This document shows positions 1 to 7,036 of a stretch of DNA of 64,000 nt, one piece after another. The notes beneath the pieces were generated by a model. That model was not told the origin of the DNA. It saw only the letters and a program-made list of their open reading frames with translations, and searched no databases. The stretch's first letter is position 1; every line of letters begins with the position of its first letter. The translations under genes and the position numbers were made by a program. The stretch is from NCBI GenBank assembly GCA_003215655.1, contig QCKB01000008.1, forward strand, positions 1-64,000, given 5' to 3'. The DNA comes from Prochlorococcus sp. AG-409-J16. Its GTDB lineage: Bacteria; Cyanobacteriota; Cyanobacteriia; PCC-6307; Cyanobiaceae.

Positions 1-76
1 TTATATTCTCAATAAGAAGCCTGTTGTTTATCCATCACTAGGTTTCCTGGAATATAAAAAATTGCTATTCATCGGA

Positions 77-316
77 ATGCGTATCACTTTCATTGTTATT
101 ACGGTTATTTCGCTTTTCATAGCATTTGTTCTTTTCTTTACAAGTTATCGTTCAGCTTTTGAGGCTGACCAGGCGTGTCATTTTGAGAAAAGAAATATTT
201 ACCAAGACAAAGCTGAGTTTGGATGTGATCATGATCTGGAAACTCATCAATGGATATTATTTGAAACTGGTCTGAATGATCGCCCTGCAATGGTTGTTAA
301 GCGTTTCAGATATTAA
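77..316 (+). CDS. Small single-pass membrane protein, unknown function
   Basis: Not recognised. The 79-residue product opens with a strongly hydrophobic segment (about residues 3-23), followed by a polar tail with two cysteines (in DQACHFEKR and FGCDHD). It would be an N-terminally anchored or secreted small protein. I chose the ATG at 77 over the in-frame TTG at 62 because it puts the hydrophobic helix right at the N terminus. The gene stands alone, with a convergent small gene downstream. It may be lineage-specific. Fairly sure it is coding, no claim on function. Confidence 0.55.
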   Translation: MRITFIVITVISLFIAFVLFFTSYRSAFEADQACHFEKRNIYQDKAEFGCDHDLETHQWILFETGLNDRPAMVVKRFRY

Positions 317-376
317 TGAAAAGCTCGAAATATGAGATTATTACCTTTAAGAGATAAGAGTTTAAATACTTTTTAT

Positions 377-661
377 TTAATTTCTACTCCCATTGCAGTT
401 GGGAACTGAGAGCCATATTTTTTCTGATTTTGTGGCACTAATAATTTGAAGGTGATTAATTTCTTCCTTTACGCAGACATTCCAAAGATTAGCTTGACGA
501 GAGATTGGACCCAGTTTTAGTGCTATTGAGGCAAGGCTAATGGCAGCTAATCCACCACATAACGTAATGAATCTCCTACCAAAAGAAGAATTGATATCGA
601 AGTCGATCTGCTTGAGTTGCTTAGTGAATTCTTCAACCTTCTTAGCATTGATTTGTTTCAT
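377..661 (-). CDS. Small hypothetical protein with one hydrophobic segment
   Basis: Not recognised. The 94-residue product has a charged N terminus with a helical pattern (MKQINAKKVEEFTKQLKQID), then a hydrophobic Gly/Ala-rich stretch around residues 33-50 (ITLCGGLAAISLASIALKL), then a polar tail with two cysteines. The layout suggests a cytoplasmic helix followed by a membrane or amphipathic segment. It converges on the 77-316 gene. Start is the first ATG. Confidence 0.5.
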   Translation of the reverse strand: MKQINAKKVEEFTKQLKQIDFDINSSFGRRFITLCGGLAAISLASIALKLGPISRQANLWNVCVKEEINHLQIISATKSEKIWLSVPNCNGSRN

Positions 662-859
662 CTTTTGAGTTAATAAAGTTCCTTAGAGCCAGTAGCAATT
701 GTTTTTTAACATTAATTTTCAGGAATTCAAATCTTACAAGGTGCGTATTGTCACATTCTCGCCAAAAATCAAGCTCGTTAAGGGTTTTGATATAGATTGT
801 GTTTTCTATATATATGCCTTAACTCTCAATAGCAAAGGCTGTTTCTTTTTAGAATTACT

Positions 860-1003
860 ATGGTTAGGTTTTTAAAACAGGCATATGAGGAATTTTGGGT
901 ACCTTTTTTAGGAAGACTTTTAACGATGTTTTCAACTTGGATTGAAGGTGAGCCCCCTAAGCAAAAGCCTACTTTTAATCTTAGGACAAAGGAAAATGAG
1001 TAA
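860..1003 (+). CDS. Small protein upstream of and overlapping a small membrane protein
   Basis: A 47-residue open frame beginning ATG GTT AGG, with an aromatic-rich amphipathic N-terminal half (residues 3-28) and a Pro/Lys-rich tail (EGEPPKQKP). Its last 8 bases overlap the next gene's start through ATGAGTAA, a classic translational-coupling arrangement. That overlap, plus codon use like its neighbours, is the main reason to believe it. No family recognised. It could be a peripheral membrane partner of the downstream protein. Confidence 0.55.
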   Translation: MVRFLKQAYEEFWVPFLGRLLTMFSTWIEGEPPKQKPTFNLRTKENE

Positions 1004-1142
1004 TTTGTTCGTTAGTTTAGGGCCAGAAGTAAAGTCGTTTTTAACTGCCGCATTTATTATTGGTCCTGTATCAATCTTTTTATTGCTATTATTTCTGAGG
1101 CAAATCGAGAGAAAGGATCCAAATAAAATTAGGTGGAGGTAA
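996..1142 (+). CDS. Small single-pass membrane protein, coupled to upstream ORF
   Basis: A 48-residue protein with a short polar N terminus, one transmembrane helix (about residues 14-34, TAAFIIGPVSIFLLLLFLR) and a basic C terminus (QIERKDPNKIRWR). An in-frame TTG at 942 would extend it by 18 residues, but the ATG at 996 follows AGGACAAAGGA and overlaps the upstream stop, so it is preferred. The size and shape resemble small photosynthetic or respiratory complex subunits, but no family can be named. Confidence 0.6.
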   Translation: MSNLFVSLGPEVKSFLTAAFIIGPVSIFLLLLFLRQIERKDPNKIRWR

Positions 1143-1198
1143 TTAAATGCTAATTACTTTAGTCTTAAAGAATAGAGTCGATAAATATTTTATATTCT

Positions 1199-1864
1199 TT
1201 ATGTCTTTAAGCCATATCCAAGAGTTTTGAACTTATTTATAACTATTCTCATCTCTTCAGAACTTAGGTAATCAGGTTCTCCTAATTGCCTCGCTTCAAG
1301 ATACATATGTGAAAGGGTTTCTATTTGTATAGCAAGATTCAGGGCAGTTTTTAGATCAGAAGCTATTGTTAATTGACCATGATTGGCCAATAAACAAGCT
1401 AATCTGCCTTCTAGAGCTATGACTGCATTTTTTGAAAACTCACGTGTTCCAAATGTTGAATATGGTGCACATCGGATATTATCGCCACCTGCAATTGCGA
1501 TCATATAGTGAAAACTAGGAATATTTTTTTTATGACATGCAAGTGCTGTAGCATGTATTGAATGACAATGCAAAACTGCATTAATTTCTGGTCTGTTTAT
1601 ATATATATCTGCATGCAAATTAGACTCAGAAGATGGCCTTCTATTCAAAGGATTGTGAACCTCTTTCATTTGTTTATTTCTATTTACCTCAATTTCGATT
1701 AGATCATTACAGCTCATTTGTTCAAAAGGTATTGAACTTGGTGTAATAATCATTCCTTTTTTTGATCGGATAGAGAGGTTCCCAGAAGTTCCATGGTTCA
1801 TTCCGGACGTGTCCAGAAGCTTTGCTATTGAAAGTATTTCCTTTTTCTTTTTCCTCTTGTTCAT
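1199..1864 (-). CDS. Class II aldolase/adducin-family protein (FucA-like)
   Basis: A 221-residue single-domain protein of the zinc-dependent class II aldolase family, whose members act on sugar phosphates (L-fuculose-1-phosphate or ribulose-phosphate aldolases or epimerases, methylthioribulose-phosphate dehydratase). Visible hallmarks are GTSGNLS near residue 26, PSSESNLH with the catalytic-type Glu, the zinc-binding pair in LHCHSIHATAL, and the third histidine in LLANHGQ. Length fits the family. The substrate cannot be told from sequence alone. The basic N terminus (NKRKKKKE) is unusual. There is no operon partner; the gene stands alone between gaps, so metabolic context is missing. Confidence 0.85.
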   Translation of the reverse strand: MNKRKKKKEILSIAKLLDTSGMNHGTSGNLSIRSKKGMIITPSSIPFEQMSCNDLIEIEVNRNKQMKEVHNPLNRRPSSESNLHADIYINRPEINAVLHCHSIHATALACHKKNIPSFHYMIAIAGGDNIRCAPYSTFGTREFSKNAVIALEGRLACLLANHGQLTIASDLKTALNLAIQIETLSHMYLEARQLGEPDYLSSEEMRIVINKFKTLGYGLKT

Positions 1865-2250
1865 ATGTTTAGACTATTTGTTAGTGTTGGTTTGTTTTGA
1901 ACTTTTAAACTACTTATTTTAGAATTAATTTGTATAGTGCCTGGACTTTATTCGTAAAAACCATTTTCCTTTTATAAGAAAATTAAGATTGATTCAAGCT
2001 GACTAGATAAAAAAAAAGGCCCGTGTTAAACACACAGGGCCGGGTGATGGGGAATTAATTATCTAATCGAAAATGAAAAAAAAATCAAGACACCATATTT
2101 AGTGGGTGAACATACCTATAGTCGCTAAAGGGGTATATATAGCGTTTTAATGCTAGAGGAGTAATATTGACCTAAAAGTCAGCTTGATATTTACAAGGAA
2201 TCTAAAGACTTTTGATTCTTTGAGAATCAAGTAATAAAAGTAGACCGAAG
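1865..2250. other. 386-base gap without a convincing protein gene
   Basis: I see no ORF of credible length or composition. The stretch contains a strong minus-strand terminator (2009-2041) and a short perfect hairpin (2212-2219 pairing with 2223-2230, three-base loop) just downstream of the 43-residue minus-strand gene. The interval between the two structures, about 170 bases, is a plausible place for a small RNA or a long 3' UTR. Confidence 0.5.
2009..2041 (-). terminator. Strong intrinsic terminator, minus strand
   Basis: GGCCC at 2018-2022 pairs with GGGCC at 2037-2041, and GTGT (2023-2026) with ACAC (2032-2035), giving a nine-pair stem with a single bulged A and a five-base loop. A run of nine A on the plus strand (2009-2017) becomes a T9 tract after the hairpin on the minus strand. 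It ends minus-strand transcription coming from the right, but the nearest minus-strand gene stops about 210 bases away. Confidence 0.75.
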
Positions 2251-2382
2251 CTATATAGATGTAAGTTTTTTGTGGGCTTTATCGGCTTTTCTAATCAGCT
2301 TTTGAGCCTCTTCTCTAGACAAGCAATCTTGAGCTTTTGTTTGTAGCTTGAGGAGCTTGGAGTGTTGTTTTTCTGGATTCAT
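2251..2382 (-). CDS. Short helical protein (43 aa), unknown function
   Basis: A short frame encoding a Lys/Gln/Ala-rich, almost entirely helical product (KLLKLQTKAQDCLSREEAQ followed by a KADKAHKKL tail). The composition is far from random for this AT-rich DNA, and the SREEAQKLIRKA segment looks like a real helix-turn-helix or helical hairpin. An in-frame ATG at 2391 could add three residues; no strong ribosome site separates them. A perfect 8-bp hairpin follows the stop. Function unknown. Confidence 0.5.
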   Translation of the reverse strand: MNPEKQHSKLLKLQTKAQDCLSREEAQKLIRKADKAHKKLTSI

Positions 2383-2625
2383 GGAAAACATATTAGCTTT
2401 GAAAGGCTTAAAATATAAGCTGATTAACCAGTTTCAATACTGGAATCCTTTTCTGTAGCTGCATCTTTGCCCCTTTCTTCTAGTTTCTAATAGATGCTAG
2501 ATACAGATATCTTCATAGGACTATCATATTAAGTCTTGGCTCTAATTGAAGGAATCAATAATCGCAATCCAGCTTTGGCAAATGTTTTGCGTTTAATGGT
2601 TTAATTTGGTTTAAGGCCTATTTAG

Positions 2626-3093
2626 TTGCAGTATTTGACTCTTAGAGAAGACCACAATGGTGAGTCGCGTTTGTGGTGCTCATACAGGAAAGTTTCTGGT
2701 TCTAACAAGTGTGAGCCTTGTTTTTTGATGAGTTCTCCATTGTTGGATTCAGAAGGAGTGAAGGTTGGGTGGAACTTGATCTTCTCCTACCCATTGCTCG
2801 AACTACCTCTAGGAAAGATGGAAATCGGAGAAAATTAAATGGTCACTATGTTGAGGTTTTTCTTAAGACACAGCCTGAGTGGATCAAGCTTAAAAAAAGA
2901 ATATGACCAGCGGGGTGATTGGTTGAGGCCGTATACCTTCAGGGATACAAACAGCGTGCGTTGTCATCGGACCCGATTCGAAACTGCTCAAATTTTCCGA
3001 GCGATGGGTCATGGTTTAGCAGCGTTAAGTAGGGCTTATCGATTAGCAACTGATCAGACCATGTTCGAAGCATTCGATCAGCTTCCTGCCTGA
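2626..3093 (+). pseudogene. Decayed tyrosine-recombinase (phage-type integrase), C-terminal part
   Basis: Read in one frame, the region resembles the catalytic C-terminal half of picocyanobacterial integrases: a WCSYRK segment near the start, then WLRPYTFRDTNSVRCHR, then RAMGHGLAALSRAYR. These fit the RxxH-like Arg/His box, the MGH box and the tail of the tyrosine-recombinase family. A TAA stop at 2836-2838 interrupts the frame, and TAG at 2623-2625 closes it upstream, so the N-terminal half is missing. The two halves (2626-2838 and 2839-3093) share one frame, so a single nonsense change explains the break. It lies near the tmRNA gene, a common integration target. The family call rests on motif memory, not a search. 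Confidence 0.65.
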
Positions 3094-3100
3094 AAGTGAT

Positions 3101-3265
3101 ATGACGATCAGAGTTTTAGAGCTAGCTGAACAGCTCAAAGTTGGCACGGATGACTTGCTAGCTGTTTGCACGCTTCTAGAAATTCCAGCCACTTCAAGGA
3201 TTAGTTGCATTAGCCCTGAGCAAATCAAAAAGCTGAGGAATTACTACCAAGAGAAATCAGAATGA
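3101..3265 (+). CDS. Mini-protein resembling the IF-2 N-terminal domain
   Basis: A 54-residue frame starting 8 bases after the integrase remnant. The pattern (IRVLELAEQLKV, then DDLLAVCTLLEIPATS, then SPEQIKKLRNYY) matches the short helical IF2_N fold at the front of translation initiation factor 2 (V-x-ELA-x-L, then LL-x-x-L-x-LGI, then L-x-x-E-x-x-x-L). It lacks any G domain, so it is not an initiation factor. It may be a small nucleic-acid or ribosome-binding module belonging to the former mobile element, or a leftover fragment. Start ATG has no strong ribosome site. Confidence 0.5.
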   Translation: MTIRVLELAEQLKVGTDDLLAVCTLLEIPATSRISCISPEQIKKLRNYYQEKSE

Positions 3266-3338
3266 AAGTCACATCCAACTTGAAAGCAGCTTGAATTACC
3301 ACCTAATGTAGGCAAATACTAAGTTTTAATGAGTAGCA

Positions 3339-4931
3339 ATGAAAGACTACGATGAGATGAAAAATATAAATTCTAAAAAGGGAGTTGGGAATTGCAAAAA
3401 ATCTGATAAAGATAAACTTATTCAAGATGCTTTCATGCATCATTCACAGGGCAATATCGAGAAAGCTATAGAATGCTACCAATTGTTTATTGATAGCGGT
3501 CATACAGATCCAAAGGTCTTCTCAAATTATGGCAGTATTTGTAAACAACTAGGACAAACTAAATTCGCAATAACACTATATCAGAAATCCATAGACTTAT
3601 ACCCAGATAGTCCAGAAGCCTATGCGAATCTTGGGTTAATACTTAAAGATCAAGGAAACCTTAAAGCAGCATTAATAAATACTAGAAAAGCTATAGAAAT
3701 AAATCCTAATTCTGCCGTATTTTATTATAATTTAGCGAACATATTTAGAGATCTAGGTAACCTGAAAGAGGCTAAATCTAATATTCTAAAAACAATAGAG
3801 TTGAATCCTATTTTTGCAGAAGGATATTTAAATTTAAGTACTATATGTAAAGATCTTGGTGATTTAAATAAAGCTGAGATCTATTCGCGTAAAGCAATTG
3901 AGCTTAATCCTGCTTTTGGAGGAGCATATTCGAACTTGGGAAGCGTATTAAGTGAGCTAGGAAAGTTTGATCAAGCTGAAAAGTACGTTCATAAAGCAAT
4001 TGAGCTTAATCCTAATTCTGCTATTTATCATTACAATTTAGCAAATATATTTCTTTCACAAGGAATGGCTCAAAAAGCAGAAATTTGTAACAAAAGGGCT
4101 TTAGAAATAAATCCTAATTTTGCTGATGCTGCTTGGAATTTATCAGGATGCGTAAAAACAATTCAAGAATCAGAAAAATGGCTTAAAAAATGCTTAGAAA
4201 TAGATAGTAATCATATAGCTGCAAAAGTTACTCTCAGCATATTAAGAGCACATCAATCAGATAACTTGTTATTTAATGAGTTAGCAAATTCGGATTTGCA
4301 ACATCATCCTTTCATACGTTCATTCTTATGGGTTTTATCTCTTAATCATAGACCCAGGTTGGATTTCAATAAATGGGAATTTTTCGATAATCTTATTAAA
4401 GTAAGCGATAAGAATAGACCCTTCTATGAATTTGGAGTTTGGCGCGGAATTTCCTTTAGATACTTACTTAAGGCATTTAATAAAGGCTATGGATTTGATA
4501 CCTTTGATGGATTACCTGAAGACTGGCATAATCAAAAGAAAGGCAGCTATTCAAGTGAGGGAAATCAGCCTGAAATAAACGGAGGCACATTTATAGAAGG
4601 TAAGTTTCAAGATACGCTCCCGAAGTTTTTCTCCAAGGCTCGCCCTACCGCATCAATTATCAATTTCGATGCGGATCTTTACTCTTCAACTATATGTGCC
4701 ATTAATCATGCAAAATCTATAATTGATGAAGATACAATTCTTATATTTGATGAATTCATAATGAATGATTACTGGGAAGAAGATGAATACAAAGCTCTTA
4801 ATGAATTTTGTTTAATGAATGATTTCATCTATAAAGTTATAGCAGTTTGTTATTTCTCGAAACAGGTAGCAGTGAAGTTAATAAAAAAAGGACCTAAACC
4901 AGAGGAAAACAACATAGAGCTAATATTATGA
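3339..4931 (+). CDS. TPR-repeat protein fused to a TylF-like methyltransferase domain
   Basis: A 530-residue two-part protein. Residues about 30-300 are tetratricopeptide repeats of 34 residues (recurring A-x-x-x-Y/S-x-K-A-I-E-L/I-N-P and Y-x-NL-x-x-I-x-x-x-x-G), normally a protein-binding scaffold. Residues about 340-520 resemble macrocin O-methyltransferase (TylF/MycF) type SAM enzymes: FYEFGVWRGISFR is a motif-I equivalent, followed by GFDTFDGLPEDW, the FQDTLP segment and INFDADLYSST. Such fusions are usually linked to glycan or surface-polymer modification in picocyanobacteria; the acceptor is unknown. Two TPR units share an identical 21-base stretch exactly one repeat (102 bases) apart, so duplication may be recent. 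Low GC and position between an integrase relic and tmRNA suggest acquisition. Confidence 0.8.
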   Translation: MKDYDEMKNINSKKGVGNCKKSDKDKLIQDAFMHHSQGNIEKAIECYQLFIDSGHTDPKVFSNYGSICKQLGQTKFAITLYQKSIDLYPDSPEAYANLGLILKDQGNLKAALINTRKAIEINPNSAVFYYNLANIFRDLGNLKEAKSNILKTIELNPIFAEGYLNLSTICKDLGDLNKAEIYSRKAIELNPAFGGAYSNLGSVLSELGKFDQAEKYVHKAIELNPNSAIYHYNLANIFLSQGMAQKAEICNKRALEINPNFADAAWNLSGCVKTIQESEKWLKKCLEIDSNHIAAKVTLSILRAHQSDNLLFNELANSDLQHHPFIRSFLWVLSLNHRPRLDFNKWEFFDNLIKVSDKNRPFYEFGVWRGISFRYLLKAFNKGYGFDTFDGLPEDWHNQKKGSYSSEGNQPEINGGTFIEGKFQDTLPKFFSKARPTASIINFDADLYSSTICAINHAKSIIDEDTILIFDEFIMNDYWEEDEYKALNEFCLMNDFIYKVIAVCYFSKQVAVKLIKKGPKPEENNIELIL

Positions 4932-4945
4932 AAATAGAAATTAAT

Positions 4946-5092
4946 CTAAATAAATATAATAGTTATAAGGAGTATTTTCTCTCCCCCCTGTAGGTCTTTG
5001 ATTACTGGGCTTTGCCGATCAACCAACTCGCAAGCAGCATCCTTTTCAGACTCTCTACAAGCTCCCATAAATGTTTTGAAATCGACGTTCAT
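4946..5092 (-). CDS. Possible small protein downstream of tmRNA
   Basis: A 48-residue frame from an ATG at 5092 (MNVDFKTFMGACRESEKDAA...) with two cysteines and a hydrophobic C-terminal end. The frame can be extended upstream to 5176, but that would run through the tmRNA terminator hairpin, so the internal ATG is the only sensible start. Nothing is recognised. The sequence could equally be tmRNA 3' flanking DNA that happens to be open. Confidence 0.3.
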   Translation of the reverse strand: MNVDFKTFMGACRESEKDAACELVDRQSPVIKDLQGGEKILLITIIFI

Positions 5093-5146
5093 ATCATTGG
5101 GGTTTCTTTTGTAAAAAGCTTCACGGACACTGTCGACTTGACCTTG

Positions 5147-5174
5147 AAATAAAAGAGGGGACCTTCCAGTCCCC
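5147..5174 (-). terminator. Terminator hairpin at the 3' end of the tmRNA gene
   Basis: On the minus strand GGGGAC, a six-base loop TGGAAG, then GTCCCC, followed by TCTTTTATTT. The arms lie at 5169-5174 and 5157-5162. The hairpin follows the coding piece of tmRNA and is the expected end of the primary transcript, although part of it may also belong to the mature RNA. Confidence 0.65.
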
Positions 5175-5450
5175 ATGAGTCATTTGGGTGATAAGGCTGA
5201 CTTCACCCCATCTCCCTTAATAGGGTCAGGCAGCAACTGGGGCTGTCTGACGGGAGAAACGAACGATGTTGTTCGCAGTTACGGATTTGCTCTCACCGAG
5301 CAGGCTTCAGTAACCCTCCTCATGCCTCGTCGAAACCATTACAGCCCCATGTGGGATTAAGTATGTAATGGAGCTGAGCGGAATCGAACCGCTGTCCGTG
5401 ACACTGGTGTGGACCACCTAGCCCATCAAGGATGGGCGTCATTATTCTTG
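5157..5450 (-). ncRNA. ssrA: Transfer-messenger RNA, two-piece (circularly permuted) form
   Basis: tmRNA rescues stalled ribosomes with SmpB. On the minus strand the tRNA-like 3' part comes first: a T-arm AGCGG-TTCGATT-CCGCT, then CAGCTCC plus discriminator A (5376 down to 5369). After a 20-base spacer (5368-5349) comes the mature 5' end GGGGCTG (5348-5342), which pairs base for base with CAGCTCC (one G-U). This inverted order is the hallmark of permuted, processed two-piece tmRNA, known in alphaproteobacteria and some cyanobacteria. The coding piece holds the resume codon GCG and a tag frame. The 5' limit of the acceptor piece (about 5450) is approximate. Confidence 0.93.
5226..5276 (-). other. 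tmRNA proteolysis-tag reading frame
   Basis: Reading from GCG at 5276 down to TGA at 5228-5226 gives ANNIVRFSRQTAPVAA followed by stop. The 16-residue tag ends in AA, as required for ClpXP-type degradation, and closely matches the A-N-x-I-V-x-FSRQ-x-APVAA tags known from cyanobacteria. It confirms the tmRNA call and its strand. Confidence 0.93.
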
Positions 5451-5516
5451 CAGGATTATTGGATTCAGTCATTTCAGAGTTTTTGACTTCCCCATTTAGC
5501 TAAGGACTTTCTCTAG

Positions 5517-6641
5517 ATGAAGGTAATTGCAGTTTTGCCACAAGGGTTCGAAGAAATCGGTTCTCAAGAATTAGCTGCTTTTGGCGCAAGAGAAATAACA
5601 ATTTTGAGGAGAGCAATTGCATTTGAAGCCGATATGGCTTGCTTGTATCGATTGCATTTAAATGCTCGGCTTCCTTTTCGCTTCTTGCGAGAGATAGCTT
5701 GTTTCCCTTGTCAAGGGCCAGATTCTTTGTATAGAGGAATACAAAGGGCTTTTGATTGGGTGAGGTGGCTAAAGCCTTCAATGAGCTTCAGAGTAGATGT
5801 ATCCGGTAGAAGCGATGGCCTTAGTCATTCCCACTTCAGTGCCTTAACAGTTAAAAACGCTTTGGTTGACCTTCAGCGTCAAGAATGGGGTAAGCGATCC
5901 CTCATTGACTTAGATGCCCCTGACTTGTCGATACATGTTCATCTAAGACCTTCAGAGGCTGTTTTAAGTTTTGATGGCTCAAAAGGTAGTTTGCATAGGC
6001 GAGGTTATAGAGCGGCTATGGGCATAGCACCTTTAAAAGAAAACCTTGCAGCTGGTTTGATTTGTTTAAGTAATTGGGACAGTAATGCGCCATTGGTCGA
6101 TCCCTTATGCGGATCAGGATCGCTCTTAATAGAAGCGGCATCTATTGCCCTTGGATTTGCACCAGGGCTAAACCGTTCATTTTTGTTGGAGAAATGGGCT
6201 GATTTTGATTCGCATCTTTGGGCTTCAGAAAAAACCAGAGCTGCAAGCTTTGAAAAGCAAGATAATCCTAAGTTAAAAATAATTGGCTGTGAGCAAGATA
6301 GTGAAATTGCTGAAATGGCCAAGTCCAATGTCCTGTCAGCTGGCTTGGAGGAGGTTATTTCAATTCAAACATGTAATTTTAATGAGTTAGATCTTCCTAA
6401 TCAACCTGGATGGGTTGTTTCCAATCCACCATATGGAAAGAGATTAGGTTGTAATCAAGAGTTAACAGATCTGTATGAAGAGCTTGGGAAATATTTAAAG
6501 AATAATGCATCTGGTTGGCAATTATGGCTACTTAGTGGAAATGCTGATTTAACAAAAGCTCTTCGAATGAAATGTAGTCGAAAGATTCCAATTCAAAATG
6601 GAGGGATTGATTGTAGGTTTCTGAATTACGCTATTCATTAA
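5517..6641 (+). CDS. THUMP-domain RNA methyltransferase, RlmL/YpsC-like
   Basis: A 374-residue protein of the family that methylates the exocyclic amine of guanine in 23S rRNA (RlmL N-terminal half and YpsC/RlmK-like relatives). The THUMP region covers about residues 1-160. The SAM-binding Rossmann domain follows, with LVDPLCGSGSLLIEAA (motif I) near residue 195 and the NPPYG catalytic motif (VVSNPPYGKRLG) near residue 303. It lacks the second methyltransferase half of E. coli RlmL, as is usual in cyanobacteria. It is often mislabelled as an N6-adenine DNA methylase because of NPPY. ATG start at 5517; it reads away from the tmRNA gene. Confidence 0.88.
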   Translation: MKVIAVLPQGFEEIGSQELAAFGAREITILRRAIAFEADMACLYRLHLNARLPFRFLREIACFPCQGPDSLYRGIQRAFDWVRWLKPSMSFRVDVSGRSDGLSHSHFSALTVKNALVDLQRQEWGKRSLIDLDAPDLSIHVHLRPSEAVLSFDGSKGSLHRRGYRAAMGIAPLKENLAAGLICLSNWDSNAPLVDPLCGSGSLLIEAASIALGFAPGLNRSFLLEKWADFDSHLWASEKTRAASFEKQDNPKLKIIGCEQDSEIAEMAKSNVLSAGLEEVISIQTCNFNELDLPNQPGWVVSNPPYGKRLGCNQELTDLYEELGKYLKNNASGWQLWLLSGNADLTKALRMKCSRKIPIQNGGIDCRFLNYAIH

Positions 6642-6643
6642 AT

Positions 6644-7036
6644 TTACGTTTTGCCAAGAACAGCTTTTGTTGTTTTTAAAAGACCTTCAAATGTTTCGGG
6701 AAGATAAGGACCTTTAGCAAGTTGTCCTCCGATTCTTAAGCTCACTCCAGCAAGGAAAATATTTGAGCAAGCCAGAATAAATAAGGCCCAACTTAGGCTC
6801 CATTCCAACGAGTTTTGCATCCAGATTAGGCAAATTATTTCAACTATTAATAGGGCGAAGATCATTAAGACCCCTCCCATCGCCAGGAATATTCCGCCGC
6901 TTATTAAGCGGCGTTTTTCTCTATCAACTTCTTGAAGAGCAATGCGGACATGTAAGTCCATTACAGAGCCTGCAAGAGCTGTTACACGTGCGGCTGCGCC
7001 TAGCCCTCGAGAGCGTTGTGGTTGAGATTCACTCAT
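6644..7036 (-). CDS. Holin-X-like / DUF1469-type small membrane protein
   Basis: 130 residues: a soluble N-terminal region with an amphipathic helix (ARVTALAGSVMDLHVRIALQ), then two transmembrane helices (about residues 44-68 and 76-99), then a short soluble tail. This topology matches the actinobacterial Holin-X/YqjE-like superfamily, membrane proteins often next to YqjD/ElaB-like partners. Its ATG overlaps the stop of the upstream gene by one base (TAATG), so the two are co-translated. Function is not established; a role in lysis is not implied by the name. The minus-strand stop sits 2 bases from the convergent methyltransferase gene. Confidence 0.65.
   Translation of the reverse strand: MSESQPQRSRGLGAAARVTALAGSVMDLHVRIALQEVDREKRRLISGGIFLAMGGVLMIFALLIVEIICLIWMQNSLEWSLSWALFILACSNIFLAGVSLRIGGQLAKGPYLPETFEGLLKTTKAVLGKT

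Noticed and set aside
2718-2906. Alternative frame in the integrase region, with an A7 run near 2891 that could be a frameshift site
   Set aside because: The frame with the conserved integrase motifs already spans the whole region apart from one stop, so no frameshift is needed; the other frame is a shadow.
3043-3228. Minus-strand frame of 61 codons
   Set aside because: Lies antisense to the IF2_N-like gene and the integrase end; composition (Ser/Ile-rich) fits a shadow.
3891-4013. Repeated 21-base stretch resembling a CRISPR or tandem DNA repeat
   Set aside because: The copies are exactly one 34-codon TPR unit apart and in frame inside a coding gene; there are no spacers or cas genes.
4946-5176. 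Longer version of the minus-strand ORF starting inside the tmRNA terminator
   Set aside because: Its first 28 codons cover the tmRNA terminator hairpin; only the shorter form from 5092 is kept, at low confidence.
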